Source: a virus. Taken from it: a stretch of 64,000 nt of DNA. The notes under the pieces were generated by a model. The model saw nothing but the letters and a program-made list of their open reading frames with translations. It did no database searches and was not told the DNA's origin. Of the stretch, positions 25,640 to 34,070 are shown piece by piece. The position numbers and the translations under genes were made by a program. Within the stretch, counting starts at the first letter, position 1. Each line of letters begins with the position of its first letter. The stretch covers positions 1-64,000 of IMG/VR virus record IMGVR_UViG_3300035212_002004; one strand, 5' to 3'.

Positions 25640-25968
25640 ATTAATTGAATTAACATTATACAAACTGCTAGTGCTAAACAAACTAGAGTTTTTGCTGTGA
25701 GAGGTTCTCTAAACCACATCCAAGACATTGCCATGAACACTACTGCTCCTATGGCAAATCCTAGTAACCTAGAAGGCCATAGATTTCCATCAAAATGTGC
25801 TACCATATATTTTACTGATTGTAAATATAAAAGCGATAAAGGAAATCCTAAAATAGCCATATACATTGGATTATCTTTTGCCCATTGGAATTTGAACTGT
25901 CCCTGTAGTTGTAAGAATGTTAGTACTTGTGCTAAAATTCCGTAAAGTAATCCTAGTATGAAATTCAT
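25630..25968 (-). CDS. Integral membrane protein, 112 aa
   Basis: Start chosen at MNFILGLLYGILAQVL, just after the upstream endonuclease. Four hydrophobic spans (about 2-20, 36-56, 67-87, 91-110) in the style of small DMT/QueT-like or SMR-like membrane proteins. No named family. Its position in the deazaguanine gene run invites a transporter role, but nothing in the sequence proves it. Confidence 0.6.
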   Translation of the reverse strand: MNFILGLLYGILAQVLTFLQLQGQFKFQWAKDNPMYMAILGFPLSLLYLQSVKYMVAHFDGNLWPSRLLGFAIGAVVFMAMSWMWFREPLTAKTLVCLALAVCIMLIQLIWK

Positions 25969-25969
25969 A

Positions 25970-26635
25970 TTAATTGTTTTTGTATTTCCAAATAAACCCA
26001 CCTACACTCTTTCTTTTACCTCTTCTACAAGAACATATATCACTTGAATCTATTTTTAATTTAGTTCCAGCTTGTTTAGCAGATTCCCATTCTTTTATAA
26101 AATTTCCTTGTAGGTCATACTGACATGCTGGGATGCTTTTGGCTTTAGCTAGGTTTTCTCTATGTTTTGGTGTTTTTATAAGTCCTGTTATACTGTCTTT
26201 TAAATTCTTTCTGTGAGAATCAGTCATAGGAGGTTTTTTTACCCCTTTCTTAGATACTCCCATTTTTAATCTAGTTTCTAGTGATTTTGGGATTTGTTTC
26301 ATCATATCAGCATGTTCCTGCCTTATTCTCTCGTACTGTCTATTTCCTATCTTATAATTCCTATTAGCTGTTTTTTGATTTGACATTGCCCATAGTGCAA
26401 ATTTTAATTTAGGTTCAACTAAGTAAATTCGACATAATAGTTGGTGACAAACAAAATGTTCTCTCGCTGTTAGTAGAATAATATTAGGATGTATTCTCCA
26501 TTGATGTGTTTTTCCTTCTCCACCAACACATTTTGGTATTATATGATGCCTCTCATAATATACACCTTTACCATATAACCTACCTTCTTTTCTTGCTCGA
26601 TCAATTATTTGATCATAAATTCTTTGATAATCCAT
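25970..26635 (-). CDS. HNH homing endonuclease with NUMOD C-terminus, 221 aa
   Basis: YYERHHIIPKCVGGEGK is the HNH centre (HH-x-IP), followed by NIILLTAREHFVCHQLL, the matching His/Asn helix. Residues 110-165 are basic linker; the C-terminal ACQYDLQGNFIKEW...SVGGFIWKYKN is a NUMOD1-type motif, shared with the GIY-YIG genes of this window. Inserted between thyX and a membrane gene, and preceded by a structured leader (26636-26738). Confidence 0.9.
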   Translation of the reverse strand: MDYQRIYDQIIDRARKEGRLYGKGVYYERHHIIPKCVGGEGKTHQWRIHPNIILLTAREHFVCHQLLCRIYLVEPKLKFALWAMSNQKTANRNYKIGNRQYERIRQEHADMMKQIPKSLETRLKMGVSKKGVKKPPMTDSHRKNLKDSITGLIKTPKHRENLAKAKSIPACQYDLQGNFIKEWESAKQAGTKLKIDSSDICSCRRGKRKSVGGFIWKYKNN

Positions 26636-26738
26636 AAAAGATAAAAGCTACGGCTTTCGAGGTGGACGTCTCTACTTGCCTGTAGCTTTTAGTTAGTATT
26701 TTCTATATACGTAGCGTCCACTCTACACATATAAATAT
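26636..26738 (-). ncRNA. Pseudoknotted leader RNA of HNH gene (copy 1)
   Basis: Read on the minus strand: class B octamer (26731-26738), then GTGGACG (26715-26721), then stem AAAAGCTAC/GTAGCTTTT (26682-26690 with 26643-26651) with an inner GGC/GCC, whose loop holds CGTCCAC (26662-26668), complementary to the first strand: a 7-bp pseudoknot. The loop carries GGCAAGTAGA and CCTCGAAAGCC, identical in copy 2. The stem ends 7 nt before the endonuclease ATG. Confidence 0.75.
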
Positions 26739-26745
26739 CAACTTT

Positions 26746-27396
26746 TTATGAAAAACTAAAAGCTTCTATTGTATATTTGAAAGGATTTCCTTCAATATTT
26801 TTTACTAAATCAAGCATTTGCTGTGCTAATTCTCTAACTTCTTTTTGACTATGCTCGGAGTTTCTTAATCCTTGAAAGTGAGCGAAGCTTCTGAAGTTAA
26901 AAGAAATGTCCATTGTAATTTGAGAGTTCATAGTTTTAAAAAATCTAGCTGATTCCTTTGCTCTCTTTCTTCCTAATACTGGTGTTAATTCTTCTAAGCA
27001 TTGATGATAGTAGTGATTACCTTGATTAGTAAAATTCTGTAATCTCTCTGCCCAGGTAGTAGTACAGTCGCTTACTTCCACCTCAAACCAATCTTCAGGT
27101 AAGTAGGATTTGTCTTCTTTTAATTCTTTATATCTAGCACTCTCACCATTAATAGAAACTCCAATACGATGTTTAAGTAAATGAATGTGAGTCGCTTGAT
27201 CTACATTTACTAAAAAATGTAATTGACTTTTTTCAAAAGGAGTATGATGTCCCTCAGATGCTAACATTTTTAGCAACTTAGGAATCCTTTGTATCTTTTC
27301 CTCAGTTAACTCTCTTGAAGTTGATGTCCATGCACTGCTTGCATGTACTGTATCGTTTCCATAATATCCTAATAATTCTACTGTATTTTTATTCAT
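26746..27396 (-). CDS. thyX: Flavin-dependent thymidylate synthase ThyX
   Basis: 216 aa from the Met in MNKNTVELLGYYG; an upstream extension lies inside the lipoprotein gene. KHRIGVSINGESARY near residue 93 is the ThyX signature (RHRxxSxNxxSxRY with Lys for the first Arg). Makes dTMP from dUMP using FAD and methylene-tetrahydrofolate. Its last codons overlap the conserved block shared by HEG leaders. Confidence 0.95.
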   Translation of the reverse strand: MNKNTVELLGYYGNDTVHASSAWTSTSRELTEEKIQRIPKLLKMLASEGHHTPFEKSQLHFLVNVDQATHIHLLKHRIGVSINGESARYKELKEDKSYLPEDWFEVEVSDCTTTWAERLQNFTNQGNHYYHQCLEELTPVLGRKRAKESARFFKTMNSQITMDISFNFRSFAHFQGLRNSEHSQKEVRELAQQMLDLVKNIEGNPFKYTIEAFSFS

Positions 27397-27679
27397 CTGA
27401 TGTATTAATTGATGTTTGTACTTCTCCATAAAATCCCTCCTCTGAGTACCATGCAGTTGCATACTCTCCTCCTTCTCTCCAATATGCTTTGTAGCTATTA
27501 TCCATTGAATCAAATTGACATATAACTACTTTTACTGAATCAGGCTTTGCATACATAACTGTACCGTAAGGATACTTTTCTTCATACACTGTTGCTGGTT
27601 GTTCCTGAAGTTGTTCTTCCTGCTTATTGTTACAGCTAATTGCTACAATTGCTAGTAATATTATTAGTATCTTATTCAT
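27389..27679 (-). CDS. Small lipoprotein, 96 aa
   Basis: Signal peptide MNKILIILLAIVAISC with a lipobox (AISC, Cys 16) followed by an Asn/Lys/Glu-rich linker, then a Tyr/Trp-rich globular part. Predicted to be lipid-anchored in the envelope, where it may act in superinfection exclusion as other phage lipoproteins do (inference). Overlaps thyX by 8 nt. Confidence 0.7.
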   Translation of the reverse strand: MNKILIILLAIVAISCNNKQEEQLQEQPATVYEEKYPYGTVMYAKPDSVKVVICQFDSMDNSYKAYWREGGEYATAWYSEEGFYGEVQTSINTSDE

Positions 27680-27866
27680 CTAAATACTTATTGAAGGTTT
27701 CTTTGGCTTTTTCTAAATTTTCCTTATCCTCTTCCATTATAGTTAGAATAATAAAGTTTGCTTCTTCTTCAGTACATTTATGATCTATTATTTTAATATA
27801 AGTGTAAAGATCAACTCCTAATTCATGTGCGATGGCATCATCCATCATATCAAATAATCCTCCCAT
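27672..27866 (-). CDS. Hypothetical acidic protein, 64 aa
   Basis: MGGLFDMMDDAIAHELGVDLY... acidic and helical. No family recognised. Overlaps both neighbours by 1-8 nt, so part of the small-gene operon led from 29274. Confidence 0.55.
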   Translation of the reverse strand: MGGLFDMMDDAIAHELGVDLYTYIKIIDHKCTEEEANFIILTIMEEDKENLEKAKETFNKYLDE

Positions 27867-28090
27867 TAGTTTTTATTTTTTATATCTTGTTTTAAGCTCC
27901 ATAATAAATTTTCAAACTTATCATTAATATGTGTAGTTTGGTAATAAGGCATTCCTTCCTCTCTTAATCTCTTAATATACAGTCTTACTACTTTTTTGAC
28001 ATTGATACGATGTCTTAATGTCTCGCATGAATTAATTATTTTCTCAATCCAAATTTCAATATCTACTGGTGTGTTGCTTTCTGCTGCCAT
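27866..28090 (-). CDS. Hypothetical protein, 74 aa
   Basis: Helical small protein (IEIWIEKIINSCETLRHRINVKKVVRLYIKRL). No family recognised. Start and stop each overlap a neighbour by one base. Confidence 0.55.
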   Translation of the reverse strand: MAAESNTPVDIEIWIEKIINSCETLRHRINVKKVVRLYIKRLREEGMPYYQTTHINDKFENLLWSLKQDIKNKN

Positions 28091-28326
28091 TATAGACTAT
28101 TAAATTGTAAATATTTTGAAGCCTCTACCATCTCTAGGAATTTTTTAATAGCAGATGATTCTGATATTTTTCTTCCTGAGGGTGTTGTATGTTCTACTCT
28201 AGATTGTTCTTGAGATGCTCCCCAGTAACTAAAGTATTTTTTTGTTTTAGTATCTTGTACTAGTACTACTTTACTGTCTCCTACATTAGCTTGTGCTAAA
28301 AATCTGCAATCGTTATATTTTTTCAT
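28090..28326 (-). CDS. Hypothetical protein, 78 aa
   Basis: KVVLVQDTKTKKYFSYWGASQEQSR suggests a beta sheet with a Trp-containing loop, followed by a helix. No family recognised. Tightly packed in the operon. Confidence 0.55.
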   Translation of the reverse strand: MKKYNDCRFLAQANVGDSKVVLVQDTKTKKYFSYWGASQEQSRVEHTTPSGRKISESSAIKKFLEMVEASKYLQFNSL

Positions 28327-28330
28327 TGTT

Positions 28331-28564
28331 TTATTTTTTATAATTTCTGTCTATTAAATTGTACCAAGTTAAAATTCCTACTAAGTGATACATTGACAAA
28401 GAGTCTGTGTACATTGAACCTTCTTCACCTTCTTCTACAAATTGAACTTCGTACTGGTCTCCTGTAACTATTACGGTACATTCTGAGTTGCTGTAACTAT
28501 CTCCTCCAATTCCTTTAAATCCATTCTTAAGTAGGAAGGATGCTATGTGAGAGTTTGGTTCCAT
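28331..28564 (-). CDS. Hypothetical protein, 77 aa
   Basis: Mixed alpha/beta small protein (ECTVIVTGDQYEVQFVEEGEEGSMY). No family recognised. Its ATG overlaps the stop of the upstream gene. Confidence 0.55.
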   Translation of the reverse strand: MEPNSHIASFLLKNGFKGIGGDSYSNSECTVIVTGDQYEVQFVEEGEEGSMYTDSLSMYHLVGILTWYNLIDRNYKK

Positions 28565-28911
28565 TATAAATTATTTAATACTGTGTCGAGCATGTTTGTT
28601 TCATTTACAAATAACTTGTTCTCAAGAATTTGTCTGTTGTCTTCTAAGTGTGCATGAATATTATTTACAATAACTTCATATGCTTTTGGATGTAAAGACT
28701 TTGAGAAAGAGAATTTAGAATTTGTAAGCTGAATGCCACTATCTCTTAAAAGAATGTAGTAATGTTTTTGCTCATTGATAAGAAAGTACTTATCTGTGAG
28801 TGGAGTCATCTTTAGAGATGTCTTAGGATGTTGTAATAGTTTGGCAACTATTTCAATGAATTGTTGCTCTTGTGGTGTGGGTGTGTACTTGAAAAACTTT
28901 TTGAATATCAT
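28564..28911 (-). CDS. Hypothetical protein, 115 aa
   Basis: Soluble mixed protein beginning MIFKKFFKYTPTPQEQQFIEI. No family recognised. AAAGGTT lies directly before its ATG, the start context seen at many early-region genes here. Confidence 0.55.
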   Translation of the reverse strand: MIFKKFFKYTPTPQEQQFIEIVAKLLQHPKTSLKMTPLTDKYFLINEQKHYYILLRDSGIQLTNSKFSFSKSLHPKAYEVIVNNIHAHLEDNRQILENKLFVNETNMLDTVLNNL

Positions 28912-28916
28912 AACCT

Positions 28917-29255
28917 TTATTTTTTATTTAACCAATTATTAAACTGCCCTGCATATTCAGATCCTTTAAGAACAATCCAAATTACTACTCCTAGTATAAG
29001 TCCAATTACTATTATTACCCATGTCACTGGTGCTAAATAAGCCCACCAATGATGTCCAATAACTTTAACATCATCATCATACTTTAGATCTTCCCAATTT
29101 AGGACTATCATAAAAAATGCTGGAATGCTTATTAAAAATATAGTACCGAGTGCTACGTCCTCTCCCATACAGCATAAAATTATAAATGCTAATAGAGCTA
29201 ATCCGTTCCAAAAGAAGACACTATTTGGTGTGTCTTTAAAAAATTGTTTTATCAT
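28917..29255 (-). CDS. Membrane protein with three hydrophobic spans, 112 aa
   Basis: Hydrophobic spans at about residues 13-29, 33-50 and 72-97 (VTWVIIVIGLILGVVIWIVL). No named family. First gene behind the class A promoter at 29274-29305; leads the operon that runs down to the lipoprotein and thyX. Confidence 0.6.
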   Translation of the reverse strand: MIKQFFKDTPNSVFFWNGLALLAFIILCCMGEDVALGTIFLISIPAFFMIVLNWEDLKYDDDVKVIGHHWWAYLAPVTWVIIVIGLILGVVIWIVLKGSEYAGQFNNWLNKK

Positions 29256-29273
29256 AACCTTTTTATTTATAGT

Positions 29274-29305
29274 ATAATATACGAAAAAAGACTTGAGTAA
29301 ACAAG
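29274..29305 (-). promoter_or_regulatory. Class A promoter overlapping a terminator
   Basis: CTTG, 20 nt, TATATTAT. The CTTG is the 5' arm loop edge of the upstream terminator hairpin, so the hairpin supplies the -33 element. Confidence 0.7.
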
Positions 29306-29309
29306 CCTT
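29288..29309 (-). terminator. Intrinsic terminator after the 29317 phosphoesterase gene
   Basis: AAGGCTTG-TTTACT-CAAGTCTT (8 bp with one G-U) followed by TTTT. Almost identical to the hairpin at 41376-41397. Confidence 0.75.
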
Positions 29310-29316
29310 TTATCAT

Positions 29317-30036
29317 TTATTTTACAAATTCTATTGTATTTTTTTCTTTATCCCAATCAAATGTCATTGGCTTTTGAGTGTATTCGTAACTCTCATCCAG
29401 TACTGAAGCATTGAAGAAGTGTGTACCATCTTTAAACACATAGCCGTATCCTGAATGTATGTGACCACAGATATGAATTTTAGGTCTTAGTCTTTCAATT
29501 CTTTGTGCTAGCAACTCACATCCTAAAGCATCCCAAGGACGACCTACTACTGTATCTAAAGTTCCAAATGCTGGACCATGAGTAATAAGAATGTCTGTGT
29601 TGTCAGGAATTGCTTCCCACTTACCTGCTAATTGTATTCCATTTTTAGGAAGATTAAATGCCCAAGAATAAAATTCTGGTTGCCAAGGTGAACCGTAAAT
29701 ACGAATATTGTCTTCTGTATGATCCCCATTTGGACCATCAAAGTACATTGTTACTTGCTCGTCTTCTAGATAATCAATCATTGGGTAATCCTTCAAGTAT
29801 CCTTTTACTACTTCAGGCTCAAGTTCAAACAATCGATCATGATTACCTGCAATGAAGAATTTATCATTGTATCCTTTTATGTTTGAGAACCAAGTACAGA
29901 AATCATGGATATCATTTTTATTGTACCCTGAGTTCATTATGTCTCCTGCATGAATAAGAATATCTCCTCCAGGTAAATCTGTTAAGGGAATTAATCCATG
30001 TCTTGTATGCGTATCGCTCAAAATTGTCAGTCTCAT
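29317..30036 (-). CDS. Calcineurin-like metallophosphoesterase, 239 aa
   Basis: Metal-site motifs in order: LSDTHTRHG (DxH, residue 7), ILIHAGDIMN (GDxx, about 30), FFIAGNHDRLF (GNHD, about 62), ILITHGP (about 150) and ICGHIHSGYG (GHxH, about 193). This subgroup includes phage phosphodiesterases and phosphatases acting on nucleotides or nucleic-acid ends. It heads a run that also contains HAD and cREC genes, so a role in RNA 2',3'-phosphate removal is possible (inference). Confidence 0.92.
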   Translation of the reverse strand: MRLTILSDTHTRHGLIPLTDLPGGDILIHAGDIMNSGYNKNDIHDFCTWFSNIKGYNDKFFIAGNHDRLFELEPEVVKGYLKDYPMIDYLEDEQVTMYFDGPNGDHTEDNIRIYGSPWQPEFYSWAFNLPKNGIQLAGKWEAIPDNTDILITHGPAFGTLDTVVGRPWDALGCELLAQRIERLRPKIHICGHIHSGYGYVFKDGTHFFNASVLDESYEYTQKPMTFDWDKEKNTIEFVK

Positions 30037-30037
30037 T

Positions 30038-30883
30038 TTATTCTATTTTTAATCTCTTTTTTACTAATCTCTTTAATGCTTTTTGTTTTACAACATTGCT
30101 TCCTGGTTTAGAAACAAATTCCCAAAACTCCTCTATCGATAATACTTTTGCATTTACTATGACGTAGTACTGTGCTGTTTCAAATGTTGAGAAGTATTTT
30201 CTTTCACTATACTGTCCACATCCATCAGATGCATTAGGTGCTAAACTAATCTTAAGATTTGTATCTACAAAATAGTATGAGTATCCTTTCTTAATACCAA
30301 CTCCATCTTCTGTTGTAAAAAGTACTTTGTTTTTTTCAATATACTCTTCGGCTGCTGCTCTTGTTTCGAAGTATACATTTCGATCAGAATAAAATTTTAC
30401 TTCGGGATATGCTATAGTGTAGTGGAAGTATAGATTTTCTTTATTTACATACCATATTGTATCTCCTGCAAAAATATCTTTCCCATCGTGTGTTAAAAAG
30501 ATTGGATTTTCTACTTTAATAGCATGGGTCATATGTGAACTACCTGAATCATATCTAAACCATATTCCTTGTTTAACTAAGGCTTTACTATCATTTACAA
30601 CAATCTCAGTAATAGTTTTTATAGAACCATATTCATACACTTTTACTTTATCACCTACTGTAAATACTTCTCCATCTGAGAGACGTTTTACTGAGAGTAT
30701 TTGTGGTGGTACTATTCTTGATATCAGTATTTCATAATCTTTCTCAATTACTTCTTCCCAGTATTCAGGATAAGTTTCATAATAGATAGTTCCTTTCCAA
30801 AGATCAATTTTATTTTCACTACTAGCAATAATGCCTAAGGGTAAACTTCCTGGATATTCTTTTATAAGTCTATATTTTTTCAT
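30038..30883 (-). CDS. Hypothetical protein, 281 aa
   Basis: Beta-rich protein with several repeated short strands (e.g. SVKRLSDGEVFTVGDKVKVYEYGS, which looks like an SH3/KOW-like segment near residue 65). C-terminal basic helix. I recognise no family. One base from the phosphoesterase gene; first gene behind the promoter at 30902. Confidence 0.6.
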   Translation of the reverse strand: MKKYRLIKEYPGSLPLGIIASSENKIDLWKGTIYYETYPEYWEEVIEKDYEILISRIVPPQILSVKRLSDGEVFTVGDKVKVYEYGSIKTITEIVVNDSKALVKQGIWFRYDSGSSHMTHAIKVENPIFLTHDGKDIFAGDTIWYVNKENLYFHYTIAYPEVKFYSDRNVYFETRAAAEEYIEKNKVLFTTEDGVGIKKGYSYYFVDTNLKISLAPNASDGCGQYSERKYFSTFETAQYYVIVNAKVLSIEEFWEFVSKPGSNVVKQKALKRLVKKRLKIE

Positions 30884-30901
30884 TTTATCTTTTTATATAA
30901 C

Positions 30902-30933
30902 TAAATATACGAAATTTATTTTAAAAATCCTAA
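30902..30933 (-). promoter_or_regulatory. Class A promoter (weaker -33)
   Basis: Box TATATTTA with TTTCG before it; TTAG replaces TTTG at the -33 position. Confidence 0.55.
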
Positions 30934-31494
30934 TATTTTTTCTTTTATTCCTGATTGTTTTATTCCTTCTGACATTCTAGGAGTTTCAACAAAATTGGTC
31001 AATCCCCACTTGCTACTACCATCAGACATGTTAGGGTAGATTCCCATTTTTAAATCATCTACTGCTACCCAGTGAGTAATTTCAGGATGATCTGTTAGAA
31101 ATTGATTTATTTCTAATGCTCTTTGTTGTTCGTACATTGAACTTCTATGCCAAACAAAATCATCAACCCTATCACAACCAATATATCTTTTGGTACAAGC
31201 TATTGGAGATTTTACTATACCTTGTTCTAAATAGTATCCTTGCAATTCTTCTAGAGTAGCATGTAGTTTCCAATCTGAGGATACTACTATTTCGGCACCA
31301 GTTTCTTCTAGAATACAATTTAATACCTTAATTGCTTTTTTATCAAAGTCATCAAACCTATAGTAAACAGGAGCATTAGTATCGCTTAATTCTTCTGGGT
31401 TGAGTTTTTTATACTCTTTCCATTTTTTGGTTCTTCCACCCCAGTTGTTATCTAAGCAAATTACTCCATCATTATCCAAGAATATTACTTTCAT
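30916..31494 (-). CDS. HAD-like phosphatase domain, 192 aa
   Basis: Start set at MKVIFLDNDGVICLD, which is HAD motif I in the form DxDGV. Motif II VVSSDWK follows near residue 77, and VAVDDLKMG near 155 is the acidic motif IV. This resembles the short HAD family grouped with RNA-repair systems by Burroughs and Aravind; that placement is from memory. It overlaps the cREC gene by 4 nt, so the two are translated together. Confidence 0.75.
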   Translation of the reverse strand: MKVIFLDNDGVICLDNNWGGRTKKWKEYKKLNPEELSDTNAPVYYRFDDFDKKAIKVLNCILEETGAEIVVSSDWKLHATLEELQGYYLEQGIVKSPIACTKRYIGCDRVDDFVWHRSSMYEQQRALEINQFLTDHPEITHWVAVDDLKMGIYPNMSDGSSKWGLTNFVETPRMSEGIKQSGIKEKILGFLK

Positions 31495-31898
31495 ACTGTA
31501 TGTTCTATTTGTACTCTTACACAATTCTGAGGTAATCTGTGGATATGTCTGTAGTTGTTTATGTACCCCATCATGTTGCCACTACCGACTGCATTTGCAG
31601 AATGTACTACAACATCAACAACACAAGCTCCATCCAACCATTGATTGACCAACCATTTTGTGCAATCCATTCCAGTCTTCTCTGTAATATTATCATAGTT
31701 TAAAGTATAGTTGTAATATACATTTTTATGCCATTCAGCCATTGCTGTATCTCCTAAATCGTGATCTAGAGAGATTACATCTATGTTTTCCAATCCAATG
31801 TAAGTGACTGTATCAACAAATTGTTCGTAGTTTCTTACTACGGTCCAAGATGGATCAACAGGTGTTCTTACATCGTCTAAGTATATTTTCTTTTTCAT
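31491..31898 (-). CDS. Cyclic-phosphate-processing receiver-like protein (cREC)
   Basis: 135 aa from MKKKIYLDDVRTPVDPSW. YLDDVRTP at the first strand and VISLDHDLGDTAMAEW (about 47-62) are the hallmarks of the receiver-like family predicted to process 2',3'-cyclic phosphates on RNA ends; TGMDCTKWLV and VVVHSANAVG complete the fold. Overlaps the HAD phosphatase gene by 4 nt. Suggested role: preparing cut RNA ends before kinase and ligase steps. Confidence 0.75.
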   Translation of the reverse strand: MKKKIYLDDVRTPVDPSWTVVRNYEQFVDTVTYIGLENIDVISLDHDLGDTAMAEWHKNVYYNYTLNYDNITEKTGMDCTKWLVNQWLDGACVVDVVVHSANAVGSGNMMGYINNYRHIHRLPQNCVRVQIEHTV

Positions 31899-31899
31899 C

Positions 31900-32154
31900 T
31901 TATTTCTTTTTAAATTGTTCAAACCATTTAGCAATACTATGAGGTGTTCCTGAAGATGAATTTATATCTCGTGAAGAAAATTCCATAAGTAACTTAAACA
32001 CTTCTTCCTCACTATAACTTTTTTCTTGTTGCCATTTAGCACCTTCAATCCATTTTTCTCTGAAAACTTCTCCTATATCATCATATATTTCACTTTCATA
32101 TCCATCATTTGGGTATATTTTATTTGATGCTTCTTCAAGTGTTTCTTGTTTCAT
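31900..32154 (-). CDS. Small protein with repeated C-terminal module, 84 aa
   Basis: Almost entirely composed of the module KQETLEEA...W-IEGAKWQQEKSYSEEEV...KWFEQFKKK that also ends the 313-aa protein at 32243-33184. The DNA is nearly identical there (last ~30 nt identical), so this is a recent local duplication. A related end is seen at 38677-38988. Function unknown. Confidence 0.6.
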   Translation of the reverse strand: MKQETLEEASNKIYPNDGYESEIYDDIGEVFREKWIEGAKWQQEKSYSEEEVFKLLMEFSSRDINSSSGTPHSIAKWFEQFKKK

Positions 32155-32155
32155 C

Positions 32156-32239
32156 TTATTTCTTTTTAAATTTATTTTCCACTAATAAGGTTATTATAAC
32201 ACAAATTATAAACCAAAAAACCATAAACTTAATATCCAT
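32156..32239 (-). CDS. Membrane microprotein, 27 aa
   Basis: Hand-found: MDIKFMVFWFIICVIITLLVENKFKKK, one membrane span plus a basic tail. Start lies after AAATAAGAT and the stop 1 nt before the next ATG, copying the gene junctions on either side. Reality rests on this packing and composition. Confidence 0.5.
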   Translation of the reverse strand: MDIKFMVFWFIICVIITLLVENKFKKK

Positions 32240-32242
32240 ATC

Positions 32243-33184
32243 TTATTTCTTTTTAAATTGTTCAAACCATTTATTATCTTCAAATGCATTAGACGAAATT
32301 CCAAACCAATTTAATCTTAGTTTTAATATTTCCTTAACTTCTTCCTCACTATAACTTCTTTCTTGTTGCCATTTAGCACCCGCAATAAATCCATTTTTTG
32401 TAGTTACTAATAAAGGTTGTTTAGCATAATTTAAAGCAACTTCTTCAAGTGTTTCTTGTTTAGCATTTGCAATAAATCTTTCCACTATTTTATCTTGTTT
32501 AGGTAATGAGTCGTAAGCCATTTTAGCATTCATTTGCATAATTTTTGTTATCATACATTCTTGTTTAGGTTCTTCTTCTATTCCTTTACAAGTTTTTGTT
32601 AAATAACCAAGACATTCATCTGTACAAGTGCAAGTTTCTTCTGTTGGTTTAAAATCTTCCACAGTTCCTCCATTTTTAAAATGTTGAACAAAATGTTCTT
32701 TACCTTTAATAGATTTTTCTAGTCCTTCTTTTATTTTTGAATAATCTTTTGGAATGATTATTTTGTATTCCCAACCTTTTTTTATATCAAAAAAATTCTT
32801 AGGTTCGTAGATAGTATCAACCTCTTCACAACTTGGATTCTTAACAAACCATTCTAAAAATTCATCATCAATAGATTGTACACCATCTTTGATTAAGTCT
32901 TGGTCTGTTGTTAGGATTATTTTTTTAAACCATCTATTTACATAGGTATTAGATTCCCCAATCCATTTAGTTATTTTATTAAAATTAGTATCGTAATACC
33001 ATTCATTTTCTTCTCCTTCTTTAATTTCTTCATCAGAAGTTATGTAGATGTGTTGGTTTTGAGTTCCACTGCCAAAATTCTCTGTAAACTCTGGATTATT
33101 AGAAGTAATACCTAATTTGTTATTTGATTTAATTAAGTAAATTCTACTTGGTTTGTCTGTTGGCAATACGTGTAAGTTTTTCAT
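32243..33184 (-). CDS. Hypothetical protein, 313 aa
   Basis: N-terminal part (residues 1-180) mixed alpha/beta; a Cys-rich patch TCTCTDECLGYLTKTC near 185-200 might bind metal; the last 70 residues are the duplicated module shared with 31900-32154. No family recognised. First gene behind the class A promoter at 33214-33245. Confidence 0.6.
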   Translation of the reverse strand: MKNLHVLPTDKPSRIYLIKSNNKLGITSNNPEFTENFGSGTQNQHIYITSDEEIKEGEENEWYYDTNFNKITKWIGESNTYVNRWFKKIILTTDQDLIKDGVQSIDDEFLEWFVKNPSCEEVDTIYEPKNFFDIKKGWEYKIIIPKDYSKIKEGLEKSIKGKEHFVQHFKNGGTVEDFKPTEETCTCTDECLGYLTKTCKGIEEEPKQECMITKIMQMNAKMAYDSLPKQDKIVERFIANAKQETLEEVALNYAKQPLLVTTKNGFIAGAKWQQERSYSEEEVKEILKLRLNWFGISSNAFEDNKWFEQFKKK

Positions 33185-33213
33185 AACCTTTTATGTTTTT
33201 AAATTTCTATACC

Positions 33214-33245
33214 TAAATATACGAATAATATTTCAATATACCAAA
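33214..33245 (-). promoter_or_regulatory. Class A promoter (TTTG-N20-TATATTTA)
   Basis: Perfect TTTG, 20 nt, TATATTTA. Drives the operon starting at 33184 that contains cREC and the HAD gene. Confidence 0.75.
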
Positions 33246-33265
33246 CTTTTTTTAATTTATTTCTA

Positions 33266-33883
33266 CTAGTCCCACCAACCCTCGATATTCTGTTCCATTA
33301 TTTTAAACAACAGCTTCCTTGCCCTATCGTGATTCAAATGACCTATATTCATAGCAATTATTCTTTTTATATCAGATTCATCCCTACCGTCTAGTGTAAA
33401 CACTCCTTCTCCTTTCATTATTTTTTTATATACTAAAGGGTACTTTTTAAAGTACTCATCATACTTTTCCCATACCTCTTCTGAGTTGTACTGAGAAGAT
33501 CCTGGTCTGTCTTCACAATCTGTAAACCATACTCTGTCTTTGCAGTAGTCCATGTACTCCATTGCATAATCTTCTTCCTGTACTTTCTTAATTAAAGAGA
33601 TACAAAGTCTCATTCTTTTAGCATCAAGCTGTGCTCGGGTATGTCTGTCTTTACTACCAATGTAATTGGCTTGTGCTTCCAATTTATGTTGTAGTATTTC
33701 AAAGATGTAATGACCGTCCCAATCTCTATCCTTCCAGATAATTGGAAACCAGTACCAAATATTTATTACTCCTTGTTTAAAGTACTTGTGATAGTACTTT
33801 CCGTCATGTGCCCACCAAAGGTATATTCTTCTGAATAAGTTTGGTTTAGGTCTGTTGTTTAAGTCTTCGAAAAAATCTTGCAT
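33266..33883 (-). CDS. Hypothetical protein, 205 aa
   Basis: Trp/Tyr/His-rich (FRRIYLWWAHDGKYYHKYF, IWYWFPIIWKDRDWDGHY), with charged helices later. Similar aromatic proteins occur in T4-like phages without a known role. Not membrane-spanning by appearance. Followed after 2 nt by nothing related; precedes a one-span membrane gene. Confidence 0.55.
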   Translation of the reverse strand: MQDFFEDLNNRPKPNLFRRIYLWWAHDGKYYHKYFKQGVINIWYWFPIIWKDRDWDGHYIFEILQHKLEAQANYIGSKDRHTRAQLDAKRMRLCISLIKKVQEEDYAMEYMDYCKDRVWFTDCEDRPGSSQYNSEEVWEKYDEYFKKYPLVYKKIMKGEGVFTLDGRDESDIKRIIAMNIGHLNHDRARKLLFKIMEQNIEGWWD

Positions 33884-33885
33884 AA

Positions 33886-34068
33886 TTATTGTATAAAGTT
33901 TTTTAATAATATTACCATAATTACAATTTCTATTAAATTAAGAATAAATATCCCTACTCCTACTTCACTATCCATTGTTTTTCTAAATGCCCAATTTAAC
34001 AAGTGCGTTAAAACTGTGTGTAATACAAATATTAGTATTACGATTGATAAAATTGATACTGTTACCAT
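33886..34068 (-). CDS. Membrane protein, 60 aa
   Basis: Two hydrophobic spans, residues 3-20 (VSILSIVILIFVLHTVLTHLL) and 38-57 (GVGIFILNLIEIVIMVILL). No family. Sits directly downstream of the glucosaminidase gene and could be a lysis or holin-like accessory, but this is only position. Confidence 0.55.
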   Translation of the reverse strand: MVTVSILSIVILIFVLHTVLTHLLNWAFRKTMDSEVGVGIFILNLIEIVIMVILLKNFIQ

Positions 34069-34070
34069 AG

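Noticed and set aside
26636-26738. Self-cleaving ribozyme (hammerhead, twister, pistol) in the HEG leaders
   Set aside because: The conserved core bases of these ribozymes are absent; only the pseudoknot fold is supported.
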